NCBI GenBank assembly: GCA_018350325.1
Contig: JAEVLN010000011.1
Coordinates: 1,298,449 to 1,362,448, forward strand
Origin: Globodera rostochiensis
Lineage: Eukaryota > Nematoda > Chromadorea > Rhabditida > Heteroderidae
Length of the DNA: 64,000 bases
Reading direction: 5' to 3'
Shown piece after piece: positions 23,469-34,532 of the stretch (within the stretch, counting starts at the first letter, position 1; the number at the start of each line of letters is the position of its first letter). Made by a program: the position numbers and the translations under genes. The notes beneath the pieces were generated by a model that was not told where the DNA came from, ran no database searches, and saw only the letters and a list, made by a program, of their open reading frames with translations.

Positions 23469-23698
23469 TATGCTGTGCTAACGTATAAGTTTTTTAAAAA
23501 GTTATAACCAATAAAGCTTAAAATTTGATTTCTTTAGCCGTAACTTTTTTGAAAATTGTCCAATCGCTTAGCTTTTGCTTTTGATAGCTTCTACTAATTG
23601 TAAGCTTTCGAATGATATCAAAAATCTTTGATTTGGTTGACTTTGAAAAAAGTTGAGCAAAAAAGCTTGAAAAATTAGCGAGTTGGGCTCTATTGCAG

Positions 23699-23790
23699 TT
23701 TACACGACCATAAACAAATTACACGACCTTAAAATGTTTACACAACCTTAAAAAAAATAACACGACCATAAAAAAGTTACACGACCAAAA
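23699..23790 (+). repeat. TTACACGACCATAAA tandem repeat
   Basis: About five imperfect units of 17-19 bp. No inverted partner was found nearby, so this may be one end of an element whose other end is lost. Confidence 0.7.
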
Positions 23791-23955
23791 ATATAAATTG
23801 TGATTTACTGCTATATTATTCGTTTGCTGCGTTTTTGGAACAAATTAGGGCATTGATAGCGCAAAATTCTTAAAAGTTCAGACAAGGCTCTTTTTTCTCA
23901 GGAAGTCATTTGAGTTTCCAAAAATTTTAAAGGTTGTCATAACTGAAAGATTTAA

Positions 23956-24333
23956 TACAAAACAACAAATTTAAAGCTCATTTACTGGTGGTCTGAACAT
24001 CCGACATCAACAACTGAAACCATAATGAGAGAAATGGACATATCCGAGCACACAATTGTGGACTTCTACAACTATATTAGGGACGTGACCCAATCTTGGG
24101 CTGATCGAATGCAAACAAACGAAAAATTAGGGGGCTTTCGCACGGTAGTCGAGATTGATGAGTCTAAATTTTATAGAGCTAAATATCATAGGGGACGTAT
24201 GCTTGAACGGGAACATAATTCAGGCTGGGTTTTTGGTGCAGTTGAGCGAGGCACTAACAAAATAAGGCTTTTTCCTGTTGGGAGGCGGGATGCCGACACA
24301 CTTTTGCCAATAATTGCTGATTCTTTTAATTAA
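23956..24333 (+). pseudogene. Merlin/ISXO2-type transposase fragment
   Basis: The open frame from 23956 reads LKLIYWWSEH before the first Met, then a helix-turn-helix-like segment (MDISEHTIVDFYNYIRD) and the first catalytic block (VVEIDESKF, then GWVFGAVERG and RRDADTLLPIIADSF). It stops before the block that should hold the second Asp. The N-terminal zinc-binding part and the C-terminal half are missing. Family features follow the DDE domain of IS1595/ISXO2 and eukaryotic Merlin. A fuller copy lies at 30397-31247. Confidence 0.75.
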
Positions 24334-25271
24334 ATACTTAATTACTTTTTTACAGATTTATAGTCAAAAAACAAAACACATCACTCAGAAAACCTTATAT
24401 CGTTTTTTTTTTTTTTGCAAATTTGGCACTTCTAAAGATTGAAGTGCCTCCATTTTTCAAAAAAAAACTAAAAAAATCCTAAATACGTGCCTGTACACCA
24501 TTTTTACTTTTAAATTATGAAGTAATTAAAATTTTACGAAAAAAAGTCTCGATATCGAGTATCGACTCGAGAAAAGTCTCGGGTTTTTTGGGTCTCGGGC
24601 TCGAGTCTCGAGGTAAAGTATCGGGCTCGGGCTCGAGTCTTGAGCATCGAGAAATTTTGGGTCTCGTGCAGCACTAGTATTTACCAGTCCAAAGTAAAAG
24701 TGTAAAGACAAGAAATAAAAAAAATAAAGATTTTGCTGGTCAAATAAAAGATTACATTTTGAATTTGGCAAAAACGTTCTGTCCAAGGGTTAAAAAAGAC
24801 TGAAGAAGGTTAGACGAGAGAAATAAAGAAATAGTGTGTAAAGTGAAGAGACTTTTGACAGAGAAGGAGAGAAAAATGATGAAAAAAGAAATGGAGCAAT
24901 TGCTCGCAAAAATTTTTGCGATTCCGAATTTCAAAAAGCAATTTTTTCGAAAATGATTAGGGCCGCGATTTACCTATATGGAAATCCATATTTTTTTTGC
25001 GCACTCGGAACAGCGTATAAATGCCATAAATGATGTTTTTAGCTTTGGTTGGAGATTCTAAAGCCCATTTTATAATCCATATTTTCCATATTTCGCGATT
25101 TTTCAAAAAGTTCCTTAACAAAAATGCAATAAAAACGAAATGCTTTTATCTTATCCGGGTCCAGGAAATATGTAAAATGTCTAGAAATAACATTTCTGGG
25201 GGTCCCGGTTTGCCCCGTCATGACAAAAAGTTAGCGTATTCCATTTCGGCACCAACTTCTCGCTTTTTCAG
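24334..25271. other. Repeat-rich stretch, upstream exons of TMEM258 not found
   Basis: 24540-24670 is a CTCGAGTCTCGGGCTCGAG-type repeat, related to 7520-7600. The remainder is AT-rich. I looked for the first exons of the TMEM258 gene on the plus strand and did not find them here. Confidence 0.45.
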
Positions 25272-25390
25272 GTGACCAGCACGAGAAGACGCGCAACCTG
25301 TTCAAGGAGTTGTTCATCGGCACTTTGGCCTCCAGTTTTCTTGGCTTTGTCACTGTTTTTCTGATGCTTTGGGTCGGCATTTATGTGTAG
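25272..25390 (+). CDS. TMEM258: TMEM258 homolog, last exon
   Basis: A good acceptor (CTCGCTTTTTCAG) precedes a 119-base exon ending at TAG. It encodes DQHEKTRNLFKELFIG, then a hydrophobic run ending FLMLWVGIYV. The end is nearly the same as the conserved C-terminus of TMEM258 (KELL..LVAS..., LLLWVGIYV), a small two-span subunit associated with the oligosaccharyltransferase complex in the ER membrane. This would be its second membrane span. The first exon or exons are not visible, so it may be far upstream behind a transposon-filled intron, or this may be an orphan duplicate. Confidence 0.72.
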
Positions 25391-25904
25391 CAGAGATCAG
25401 CGACTTTCCTCTCAATTTTGGGATCGATTTTTTATTGGAATTTTTTCGTTTTAACTATTTATTTTCTTTCCAACGATTTGATTGTCCTTCCTTTACGAAT
25501 TGGCCCTATCGATTGGCGGACATCGCCTCCAGAAAATTTGTTGCTTTTTGTTACATATTCCATTGTTAAAATATATATAAATTTGTATAAACGAATTTGG
25601 GTATATTTATTTGGATAAACAACATAATTTTGTCTGGAATTTGGGAGGGCGGGCCTCATCAGTGTGGACCCTCCCAAAATTCCAAAAGGCAAACACGGTG
25701 TGTTTCGGCCCTACCCCACAGACACACAAACTAATTATTCTTACGGTTAACTCAAAAGTTCGAAAACCAAATTTTTAAAACATAAAATTTAAAAATATAA
25801 CAAATTGAAAAACAAAAGTAATAAAAAACCTCTCAACGGTTTGGTCGACGAATGGTGTTCAATTTCGCGAGCTGAACTCAAATCTCTGTCTCTGTAAAAA
25901 TAAG
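25391..25904. other. Intergenic; hairpin at 25632-25683
   Basis: GGAATTTGGGAGGG is mirrored by CCCTCCCAAAATTCC around a short loop at 25632-25683. No exon was recognised in the rest. Confidence 0.4.
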
Positions 25905-26716
25905 AAATTTAGGTATTTCTACTTAATATGGTCACAAAACAAAACGGGTCGAATTATTTACCAATCGACTCCGCTCGCCGCGTTGAGCACGAATCTGCAA
26001 AAATTTTTGTGCGGAAACCACTATGAAGAAAGTTATGAGGCCGGGACTGAAGTGTCTTTTGACTGGGGACTCAGTTGTCCACTGATTAAAAAACGGGCTA
26101 AACCACTCATATAGGCTTTTAAAATTACGAATTCGTCAATAGAAAAAAAAATTGGGAATTTAAATCCGTTTTTGAACCGGTTTAAAAGCTTGAAATTAAG
26201 GAAAAAAATTGTAAAATGGACACTTCAGTACCAAAAGTAAAAATGAAACCCCTTTCTCCGCAGACAACTTTAAACAGAAGACAACTGTGCACAGGACCCC
26301 GACGGGAGGGTGGCGAATTAAGGGGTAGTCGAAAGGTGTGTATGTGAAATGCTATTTGTCATCAAACGGCTAAGATAAACTATTAATATTAGGCACGCGC
26401 GAAGCGCGTGCCTACCGTTGATGAAAATAGCTTTTCACACACCCATCTTTTGACTTCCCCATGCACCCACTAGGTAAAATTCAGTTCGATTCGTAATTTT
26501 AAAAGCCTATATGAGTGGTTTAGCCCGTTTTTTAATCAGTGGATAACTGAGTCTCCAGTCAAAAAACACTTCAGTCCCGGCCTCATAACTTTCTTCATAG
26601 TGGTTTCCGCACAAAAATTTTTGCAGATTCGTGCTCAGCGCGGCGAGCGGAGTCGATTGGTATATAATTAGACCGGTTTTGTTTTGTGACCATATTAAGT
26701 AGAAATTCCGAAATTT
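25905..26716. repeat. Large fold-back repeat, arms about 229 bp
   Basis: 25905-26133 and 26488-26716 are near-identical inverted arms (for example CACTATGAAGAAAGTTATGA against its reverse complement). The 354-base loop has its own inverted repeat (about 26325-26375 against 26410-26460) centred near a perfect 10-bp stem with 3-base loop, AGGCACGCGC/GCGCGTGCCT, at 26391-26413. No coding frame. It could be a fold-back transposon or an RNA hairpin locus. Confidence 0.85.
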
Positions 26717-26807
26717 AACCCAAACAAAATATACAAAAATAGGGAAAAGTCTTCACAAAAATTCGCGAAACCAAAGCCAGTTTTAAAAATCCAAAATTTT
26801 GAAAAGT

Positions 26808-27500
26808 TTACCCAAATCTGACGAAAAACGGTTGTTGGACCATCTCTAACAGACACTTTGCCCCATCGCCCGGGTACGGATGCTGCTGAATGCGGCGGCC
26901 TATCGAGCTGAGTCCGTCGCTGGTTGTGCCGCTGACGTTGCTGTTGTTGTTGTCTCCGGCGCCGCCACTGCTTCTGCTCGCCAATGTGACCACCGACGGG
27001 GCCCGGTCAGGAGGCCGTCGGTCGAAGCTCAAAAAAGTTTATTGTAAATAGACAAAAAGCCAATAAATTTGAATGGACATCGATAGACATTGAACCCGCG
27101 GAATAGAAATTTTGTCAAGAATTTGATCGTCAGCTTACGTTTAACACCAAAATTCGAACTAACTTTTTTGAACCGTAAAAATTTTATTAAAAAATAACAC
27201 ATTGAAAAAACAAAAAACTAATAACCAACCTCCACTCGTTCCCGCTGTTGTTGTTCGGCGTTAAATTTGCGGCGGCACGCGATGGCGCTCATACTCCTCC
27301 AACTCGTGCTCGCGTGACTGCAACTCCAGCTCGCGCACCAACAACTCATACGCGCTGCCCAAACTGCCCTGGCGCTGTTCGGACGACGGGAAAAGTCGTA
27401 AAGGGCGGATAGTCGGACAGCGACAGCTCGAGTCGTGTAAAATCTTCGACTCAGCGTCTAAAAAATAAAAATAGCGAAACTGATTTAAATTATGATACAT
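26808..27500 (-). pseudogene. Q-rich coiled-coil protein exons, frame disturbed
   Basis: On the minus strand an exon-like block (about 27459-27231) encodes SLSDYPPFTTFP in one frame, then SEQRQGSLGSAYELLVRELE and LQSREHELEEYERHR in a second, then CRRKFNAEQQQRERVE in a third, ending at a possible GT donor. A second block (27020-26808) is open in two frames, one Q/R-rich and one reading VTLASRSSGGAGDNNNSNVS and ending LLEMVQQPFFV. The heptad-like middle suggests a coiled coil. The frame changes suggest a decayed gene, or introns I cannot place. The family is not recognised. Confidence 0.35.
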
Positions 27501-27574
27501 TTGGCATTATGTTCTTAAATTATTAATTGATGTTCAACTATTTATCCAACAAAATAAAGTTTTTTAATTTTTTG

Positions 27575-28506
27575 TAGAGTAGGCCGGGATCGGGATCCCG
27601 GTCGGGATCGGGCGGGATTATCCCGGTTTTTGGAATCCCGATCCCGGTCCCGGTTTTTGAAAAGTCGTAATCCCGATCCCGACCCCGGTTTTTAAAAGGT
27701 CGTAATCCCGATCCCGACAGGGTCGGGATTTTCGGGATAAAAGTGAGCGGAAATATTCAGTTTGGTCGTGGTGTAGTGGTGAGTGGTGGATGCAGCTTAA
27801 GTGGTGTGGATCAGTTCCTCGACTCTGTAAATTATTTTTTCTAACTTTCTCTGAACATTTACGGTGGTTTAAACAATTCTAAAAATTATTTTAACTTTTT
27901 TCAATTTAAAAAAAAATATTTTATGACAATTTACAAGTTATTTATTTGATTTTGGTTGGACGAAATCAAAAAAACCATTGGGTGGGGACTCTTTGTTTTG
28001 CAACATTCCTAATTTTTGGACCAATTTTCTTAACAAATCTTGTTCAATGTTCAAGAAAATTTCCCCGGCGGCGCCGCCGGACCTTTACCACTCCTAAAAA
28101 GATCCGTATTTTTTAAATTGGTTGCAAATCTCTTAACAAATTCATTTAAAAAAATTTCAAAAATTTTTCCGGCGGCGCCTATCGGCACCGCCGACCCCCA
28201 CCCCCCCCCCCAAAAGTTAATCAGAATCTCAAAAAAACTTATGATGGATGAGGCAATAGAAGTTGAAGAAAATGAGAAAAATATTTTTAATAATAATAAA
28301 AAAAAATTTGTCTTACCATCGACCATAACAAAAAAAAATTTCGCTGTTGTAAATCCCGATTAATCCCGATCCCGGTTTTTGAAAAGTCGAAATCCCGATC
28401 CCGGTCCCGATTCAACATGCTGATCCCGATCCCGATCCCGGCTTTCACGATCCCGGTGAATTCCGATCCCGGCTTTTACCAGAAATCCCGATCCCGGCCT
28501 ACTCTA
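27575..28506. mobile_element. 932-bp hAT-like element, relative of 6306-7130
   Basis: The termini are TAGAGTAGGCCGGGATCGGG and its inverse. An exact 8-bp duplication ATTTTTTG flanks it (27567-27574 and 28507-28514). Subterminal DNA is reiterated ATCCCGATCCCGG. The interior has a weak tRNA-like module (27765-27830) and two GC near-palindrome copies (about 28036-28085 and 28120-28220), in the same order as in the element at 6306. There is no transposase. Confidence 0.85.
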
Positions 28507-28578
28507 ATTTTTTGGTATTGCAAAGAGAATTAAAGCAACTAATTTGTAATTTAGCTAATAAAATTTTAAAAATGCCGT

Positions 28579-29310
28579 TTGACTCGGTCTCCGGCCCAAA
28601 GGCTTACCGCGAATTTTGCGCAATGCGCCGTGATTTTAATGGGAGCCTTGCGGGCGGGGCATTTTGGCCGCGAGCGGTACGAGCTTGCTCGTACCGCTAT
28701 TCATGAATCCGGCCATCTGATGGCCCTTTGGCACATGGAGGACGCCGCCGATTTCTGCGAGGTTTCTGGTTTAAATAATAAAAAACCTATAATCATTTTA
28801 ATAGATAACCGTCGTGCCGGACGGCGAAACATTGGGCTGGGTCACGTTCGAGGGGCCTGAGACATGCACCCGCCGGCAGCTGTTTGCCAACATAATGGAA
28901 AAGCTGGCCGGCTAGGTCTCGGAAGAGCTTTTTTGGGAACAGCGAGGGCAGTGAGTCGGATTTGGGGAGGCGCTTGTATTAGGCGCTACAGGTGTATTTA
29001 ATTAAAAGTTTGAAAACGCCCAAACTCGTGGAGAAAACTTCAAACCTTTAAGCTGGCCAGCACTCGACAGGGCGTACAGCGTGTGCTCGACGATGCAGAA
29101 CAGCAGACGTGGGCTCTGCTGAACTCCCACGACATGCAGAAGGACCTAATAAAGGCAATTAATATGACTATATAGTAGACTTTATATAAGGAGTCATTTT
29201 AACAAAAAAGACTAAAACCGAATTCAAAAAAACATAAATTTTGCAATATATGTAGGTCGCCATGCGCGTCTTCTGGGAGAGCAGCTTACAAGCTGACCAG
29301 GTGGAGAGGT
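28579..29310 (+). pseudogene. M41 (FtsH-like) peptidase remnant
   Basis: 28579-28761 encodes RYELARTAIHESGHLMALWH with the HExxH zinc-site motif. A 43-base intron (28762-28804) joins it in frame to VVPDGETLGWVTFEGPE and CTRRQLFANIMEKLAG. A TAG then sits where FtsH/m-AAA proteases have GGR. VSEELF follows, and a one-base shift leads to FGNSEGSESDLGRRL. 29050-29160 encodes VQRVLDDAEQQTWALL, like the M41 C-terminal helix. 29256-29309 may continue it. The AAA ATPase half is not visible. The stop plus frameshift argue for a dead copy of a membrane-bound mitochondrial-type protease domain. Confidence 0.6.
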
Positions 29311-29325
29311 ATAGCTAATTCTAAG

Positions 29326-29458
29326 TAGAGTAACCAGGGATCGGGATTTTTAGGGAAAACCGGGTCGGGATTGAGCAAACTAAAAACCATATTTATAAGG
29401 GAGAAATCCAGTCCCAAAAGTGGAGACTTCAGTACCAACCCCGATACCGCCCACTCTA
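29326..29458. mobile_element. 133-bp hAT-like MITE
   Basis: It starts TAGAGTAACCAGGGATCGGG and ends CCCCGATACCGCCCACTCTA. The flanks ATTCTAAG and GCTCTAAG match at six of eight bases, a decayed 8-bp duplication. It belongs to the TAGAGTAGG family of 27575-28506. Confidence 0.6.
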
Positions 29459-29497
29459 GCTCTAAGCAAAAAAGGCAACTAATTTAATCTTTAAAAG

Positions 29498-29635
29498 AAT
29501 TCTCCGCCGCCGCCCGGCGTCAAGAGGCCTGGAAGACCGCAGGCGCCGCCGCGGCGCTCGCCGCCGGTCTTCATCAAGCGACAGTCGCTTCGCGGACAGA
29601 AGCGTTGTTGGCGGCAAAAGAAAGACCAAATGAAG
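29498..29635 (+). CDS. Possible Pro/Arg-rich exon
   Basis: Acceptor TTTAAAAG at 29497 and donor GTTTGA at 29636 bound 46 codons in phase 0, reading NSPPPPGVKRPGRPQAPP and then RSPPVFIKRQSLRGQK. The other two plus frames are also open (one Ala-rich), so the frame choice is uncertain. It may belong with the M41 remnant just upstream or to a separate gene. Confidence 0.3.
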
Positions 29636-29699
29636 GTTTGATTTTTTTGTTCAAAAAAACTAGTGCAACAAAAAAAGAGAAAAATACACAAATCCAAAC

Positions 29700-30396
29700 A
29701 GTAAAAATTTAGGCCGGTGAGAGAAGTGGACGGGACGGAGCAGTTTGAGGGCGCCCAGAGGGGGGATTCAACTGTTGCCGATTTTTTTGGGAGGAGGGCG
29801 CCCGTGTGCGTGTGTGCCCTTGGTTATGTTAGTGCCAGCCAGCCAGGGCGGTCTACACCATGTGTAGTTACTGCCCTGACTGACTGACAGGGCACACACG
29901 CGCACTCATTTCTCACTATGTAATCATTTATGTAATTTTTTCATTATGTAATTTTCTCATTTATGATAATTTTTTGTTGATTAATTATTGTTGTTGATCA
30001 GGAAGTCTCGGGCAATCCGTCCGTCCCAAAATGGTCATGTTCAAATCATTCGATTTTTTCTCCTCCCCCCCCCCCCCCAACTTCAACCAAAATGCTCGCT
30101 CTGTTCACCTTTTCCGGTGTTCATCTCCTGCAGTTGAACGTAACGCCACTTGATCGAACGAGATTGTAGCTGTACATCATCAATCCGACATTGTTAACTG
30201 AATCAGAAAATAAAAGGGTGATAAATGAGGGGGATGGGGGGGGGCTCTCAACAAAATCTTCCCTCTTCTGTCAGAATTTGAATGCTTAAAGATTTAAATT
30301 GTCATAAATAAAAACATCTTTTACATACTTTTTTCCAAAGGTTCCATAAATAAATTATTAGAAAGTCTGGCGAAATCTACGAAATCCAGCACTTAC
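29700..30396. other. No gene seen
   Basis: 29820-29900 contains GCCAGCCAGCCAGGGCGGTC and an inverted CTGACTGACTGACAGGGC region that may form a hairpin. 30062-30080 is a C run and 30225-30243 a G run. Nothing else is recognisable. Confidence 0.4.
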
Positions 30397-31247
30397 CTAT
30401 AGGAACTCGCAGAAGTAGCTGTCCAACATCTGCCGATGAATCCCACTTTGCGCTTTGTTGCGACGTTTTGCGGAACTCCACAGACGCTCAATGTTCTGTG
30501 TATGGGCTCCTGTTTAGGGGTCAACGAAGTTCAACCGATGATTGACACGCAGGTGCTGAAATTGACCTCCAACGGCGATCTGCATAATTAGTCTTACCCC
30601 TGAAACAACTGACTCTAACACCTGGTTGTACGCTGCCCAACAGTCCGAATGAACTGTGCTGCCTGGTGCAATTCGCTGCGCAATAATCGGCAGAAGTGTT
30701 GCGGCAGTGCGGTCCGGAACAGCCACCAAAAAGCACTCGCGCGTCTCTCTGCAGATCCCCCCGAAGACCCACTGTTCAGGCAATTGCCGACCTTGAGTAC
30801 TCTTTCGCTTTGTGAAGAGCGCTTCATCGATCTCCACCGTGTATCCCGGGCCCCCAATCTGTTGTTGTTGCTGAAAGACATAGTTGGCACACACTTCGCG
30901 CAGGAACATGCACCAGTCGATTACTGAATTATTCCCAATGCCCAATTCCTTCTCACAAAACTTAATGGACATCAATTCCTGCGACCACCAGTAGATGAAC
31001 TTCAGAATGGTGTGGACGTCCAACTTTGACGGATCAAACCAGGTGTCAACTTGAAGTCCTTGGTACGCTCTACAAGCTGTGTTGGAACAACGCAAGTCTT
31101 TATGGCGTTTCCATGCGCGGTTCTGTTGTTAATTAACGCTTCATGGCCACACCTCCCACAAATACGTTGTTGGTGTAGTAGACCTCGTTCTTGGAAGAAA
31201 GCAATAGCCGAATCTTCATCGGGGACTTGGGCAATAAGGGCAATCAT
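30397..31247 (-). pseudogene. Merlin/ISXO2-type transposase, nearly full length, broken
   Basis: It reads on the minus strand from IALIAQVPDEDSAIAFFQER, with a zinc-binding pair (CGRCGH, then CSNTAC). A one-base shift near 31115 separates HEALINNRTA from WKRHKDLRCSNTACRAYQ. The DDE domain follows: YTVEIDEALF (first Asp), WVFGGICRETRECFLVAVPD, GSTVHSDCWAAYNQV (second Asp), NHRLNFVDP, then a TAA at 30516-30514. In the same frame after the stop comes GAHTQNIERLWSSAKRR, with the third catalytic residue, ending at TAG 30399-30397. There are only two lesions, so the insertion is relatively young. No termini were identified. Confidence 0.85.
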
Positions 31248-31529
31248 AATTCAGGACCATATTTGCGGGAAATGACCAATGGTGTTTCCACCTCCTTTCC
31301 GGTCATTTCTGTTTCCCTTATCAGAACCGCCACCCCTTTTCCAGTGATTTCCCTCATATTTTAAACTCGGGAATTAAAAGGTCAATCTGACCTCCATTCG
31401 ACCAATTCGAACCCCTAACCCAAATTCAAAAGATTCTCTATTTTTTCAAAATTGATTTTTTATAACAAAATCATTCAAAAGTCAAAAGTATTAGATAAAA
31501 GGGGAACGAGTTGATATTTTACCCATTGG

Positions 31530-32293
31530 GGGGTTCCATGACTTTTCGTCAATGGACTTTTCGTCAACGGACTCTTCGTCGACGACTTTTCGTCAATAGA
31601 CTCTTCGTCAATGACTTTTCGTCATTGGACTATTCGTCAACGACATTTCGTCAATAAGAAAGAATTATAAAAACAACAAATTTTAATTAAATTTAAGCCA
31701 ACACCAAATTTTCAAGTCTAGGGTTATTCGGGGCGAAGAAGCCGATTCTGACCTCCATTTCGACCAATTTCGAACCACAGACCCAAATTCAAAGGGTTTT
31801 CGAAATTTCAAAAATTTTTCAGAAATCAATTTTAACCTTCAAAAACACGCTCAAAAATCATCCGAAAAAAAACGATTTGATCATTACTTGCCTTTTTGTT
31901 GTAATTTTATGTTTTTGAATAATTTTGAGCCCTTTGTTGCATTTTTAAAATTTTTTCAAAAAATCATTATGTTGAAATTATAATCAGATGATGTCATGTG
32001 ATAAATCTGTTGTCATATTCGTGATCAGCAACCTCGATAACCCCCGAGTACTTCTCAGAATTGCTTAAAACCCTCTTAAATTTTTTTTTGTGCGACACGT
32101 AAACTTAACTATTCCGAAAAATTGTGTTGGCTTAAATTTAATAAAATTTGTTGTTTTTTTTAATTCTTTCTTATTGACGAAATGTCGTTGACGAATAGTC
32201 TAATGACGAAAAGTCTTTGACGAAGAGTCTATTGACGAAAAGTCATTGACGAAGAGTCCGTTGACGAAAAGTCCATTGACGAAAAGTCGTGCC
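31530..32293. mobile_element. 764-bp Mutator-like MITE with reiterated CTTTTCGTCAATGGA ends
   Basis: 31540-31660 repeats GACTTTTCGTCAA units about eight times. 32180-32290 is the inverse, and the arms extend inward for a further roughly 50 bp (TTTAAATTAAGCC-like). A 9-bp duplication ACCCATTGG flanks it (31521-31529 and 32294-32302). There is no transposase. Confidence 0.85.
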
Positions 32294-32342
32294 ACCCATT
32301 GGGGGGGGGGGGAGGAATCGATTGGATGAGCGCTGTAAGGAT

Positions 32343-32952
32343 CGTTTGAGTCTTGGCCAGTTGAGTCTGGTGGCCAAAGGAAAAAAGTTGCAATATTTTG
32401 AACCGGTTTCAATAACCGATTTAAATATTATAAAAACTTAAAATATTCTTTTTTGAGGCTAGAAAACATATAGGAAGCGATTTAAAGTATTTTTGCAGAT
32501 TTTCAAAGCTAACATAACCGGTTCAAAAAGCGGTTTAAACTTTAAAGGCTTTGCTATATAACATTCTTGATCGAAAATTCGGTTTCAGCACCAAAACAAA
32601 CCTAGAGAAGTGTTTTTTGCAAGTTTGATGAAATTTATATGAATTCGGCTCTTCCGACTTTTGTCCGGATTGCTTTACCGGACCATTTGTCGTTGTGTCA
32701 TATGTGATACTTGACTTAGGCTCAGGCTTAAACCTACTAACTTTATGCTTAAGCCTAGGCTTAAAGGCTATTCTATGTATAATCTGAAAAACAAAATTTT
32801 TTAGGCGCCTATTTCGAGATTTTTCCGAGCCTAAAAATAAGCCTTTATAATATTTAAATCGGTTATTGAACCCGGTTGAGAAAATTCAATTTTCGAAAAT
32901 ATTGCAACTTTTTCCTTCTAACCAGACTCAACCGGCCAGACTCAAACGGACG
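32343..32952. mobile_element. MITE-like inverted repeat
   Basis: CGTTTGAGTCTTGGCCAGTT at the left is mirrored at the right by GGCCAGACTCAAACG. The arms continue through GTTGCAATATTTTGAACCGG and AACCGATTTAAATATTATAA, about 110 bp each. No clear target duplication. The centre has a CTTAAGCCTAGGCTTAA run like that in the element at 49572. Confidence 0.65.
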
Positions 32953-32959
32953 GACCGCT

Positions 32960-34530
32960 CCCGGATGAGCGGACTGCTGGGAGGTATGAATGGGTGTAAG
33001 ACGGTGTTTTTGTCAACGGGAGTTCTTCTCCCGCCGAACTTTCTAAAGCCCCTAAAAATTCGGGTCCTGACACTAATAGATAAGTAAAATCTCTCACACA
33101 TTTATTTCAATGATGTCATTATGTGTTGTGGTGAAAACTAATCATATTGCCATTTCATTTTGACTGTCGTCAACAATTTCACGAGTTTTGGAGGCCACGC
33201 CAATTAATCCATCTAATTAAGGGGAATTGCCCAAACACATTATTGTATTGACTGACTGAACGCAGCAGCCCAACCCACCAAAACATTTTAGTCCACCCAA
33301 TTACCAACCTTTTTTTTTGTTAATTTTTTATTATTGTGTTAAAAAGAAGCGATCGGGTTTTAAAACTTACTATTCCTCCTTTTTTCTACACTCCTCCGGT
33401 ACTTAAATTTATGAAAATGAGATCTTTGGGCTATTTTTAAGGGGCAAAAAGCAAGGATTTGTAAATTTTGAATTAAGGGGGAATTTCAGTCCCCAAAACG
33501 GAACATTTCGGTCTCAATCCCAACCATGTCAGTTAAATTTTTCCCGTTCCCGCCGGGATTCCCGTCAAAACTTGAACGGCATTAGTACGGGAACGGGAAA
33601 AAGACGAGATTCCCGGTACGGGATTCACGTCCCGTACTTTTTGTAAACCCCGTTCCGGAAATTTTCTTTTACCGGGCTCTACAGCAGATTTGGGGAGGAG
33701 GTTTCCGACTAAAAAGCAGGCATGGCTATGGATACAAATTTTTTAAATCCGTGTCCGATATATCCGCAGCCTTTGTATCCGTCTTATTTTTCGAAATTCG
33801 TATCCGGATATCTGCGGATATACAGCGATATATCCAGATAAGCTGGATTTTTCATATCCATATCCGTTTTATCAGTCCAATCTTTGAAATTTTGTATCCA
33901 TATCCATCCATATCCGGATTTCCGCGGATATCCGGATATCCGTGTATGTTTTTAAAAAGATGTTTTTCGTGCAAAAGTCGCTAAAACAAAGATGCAGAAA
34001 AAATAGGCAAAAACTCAAAAGTATCAGCCCTGGTTTTTGTGCATTCGGAGATTTGCGAAATATTTTTTAAAAGGAAAAAAAATATTAAGAAAACCAAAAC
34101 TAAAAATAACAAATTTCACCGTGAAATTTTTAATTTTTCATGTTAACCAAACAATTTGTTTAGAATAAAATAAACAAATGTCTTCTCGCCTTTGTTTATG
34201 CGCTTTAATGTGCATCATTTTGTGCATATTTTTGGCCCAAATTTGCCAAACTTTGCCAACGACAGAATGCCAGAAAAGCAAAAACAAAACTGAAATGGCC
34301 AACCAAATGTTGCTGCTTCAATGTGCGCGAAATTTTGATTAATTTTTACAATTTTAGGGTTTAATTAAGGTTCGGGTACCGAACCGGTAATGTCGAAAAA
34401 AGGCGTACGGTATGCCGAACATACCGTACCATGCCGAGTACAGTTTTGATCAGTTTTATGGCGCCTTATTAGTTTTGAAGTGTGATCTGATCCGATGTTT
34501 AGAACAGTTTTAGTTAGCAAAATTTTAAAA
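32960..34530. other. Repeat-derived DNA, no gene seen
   Basis: 33540-33670 is a CCCGTACGGGAACGGG-type fragment. 33718-33960 is a TATCCG-rich repeat matching 4026-4180. 34370-34440 is a GGTACGGTA-type repeat also seen near 14080 and 17400. Confidence 0.5.
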
Positions 34531-34532
34531 TT

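Noticed and set aside
31540..32290. CRISPR-like array
   Set aside because: Spacers are not unique, units are head to tail without spacers, and the array is inverted at the other end with a 9-bp duplication, so it is an element terminus.
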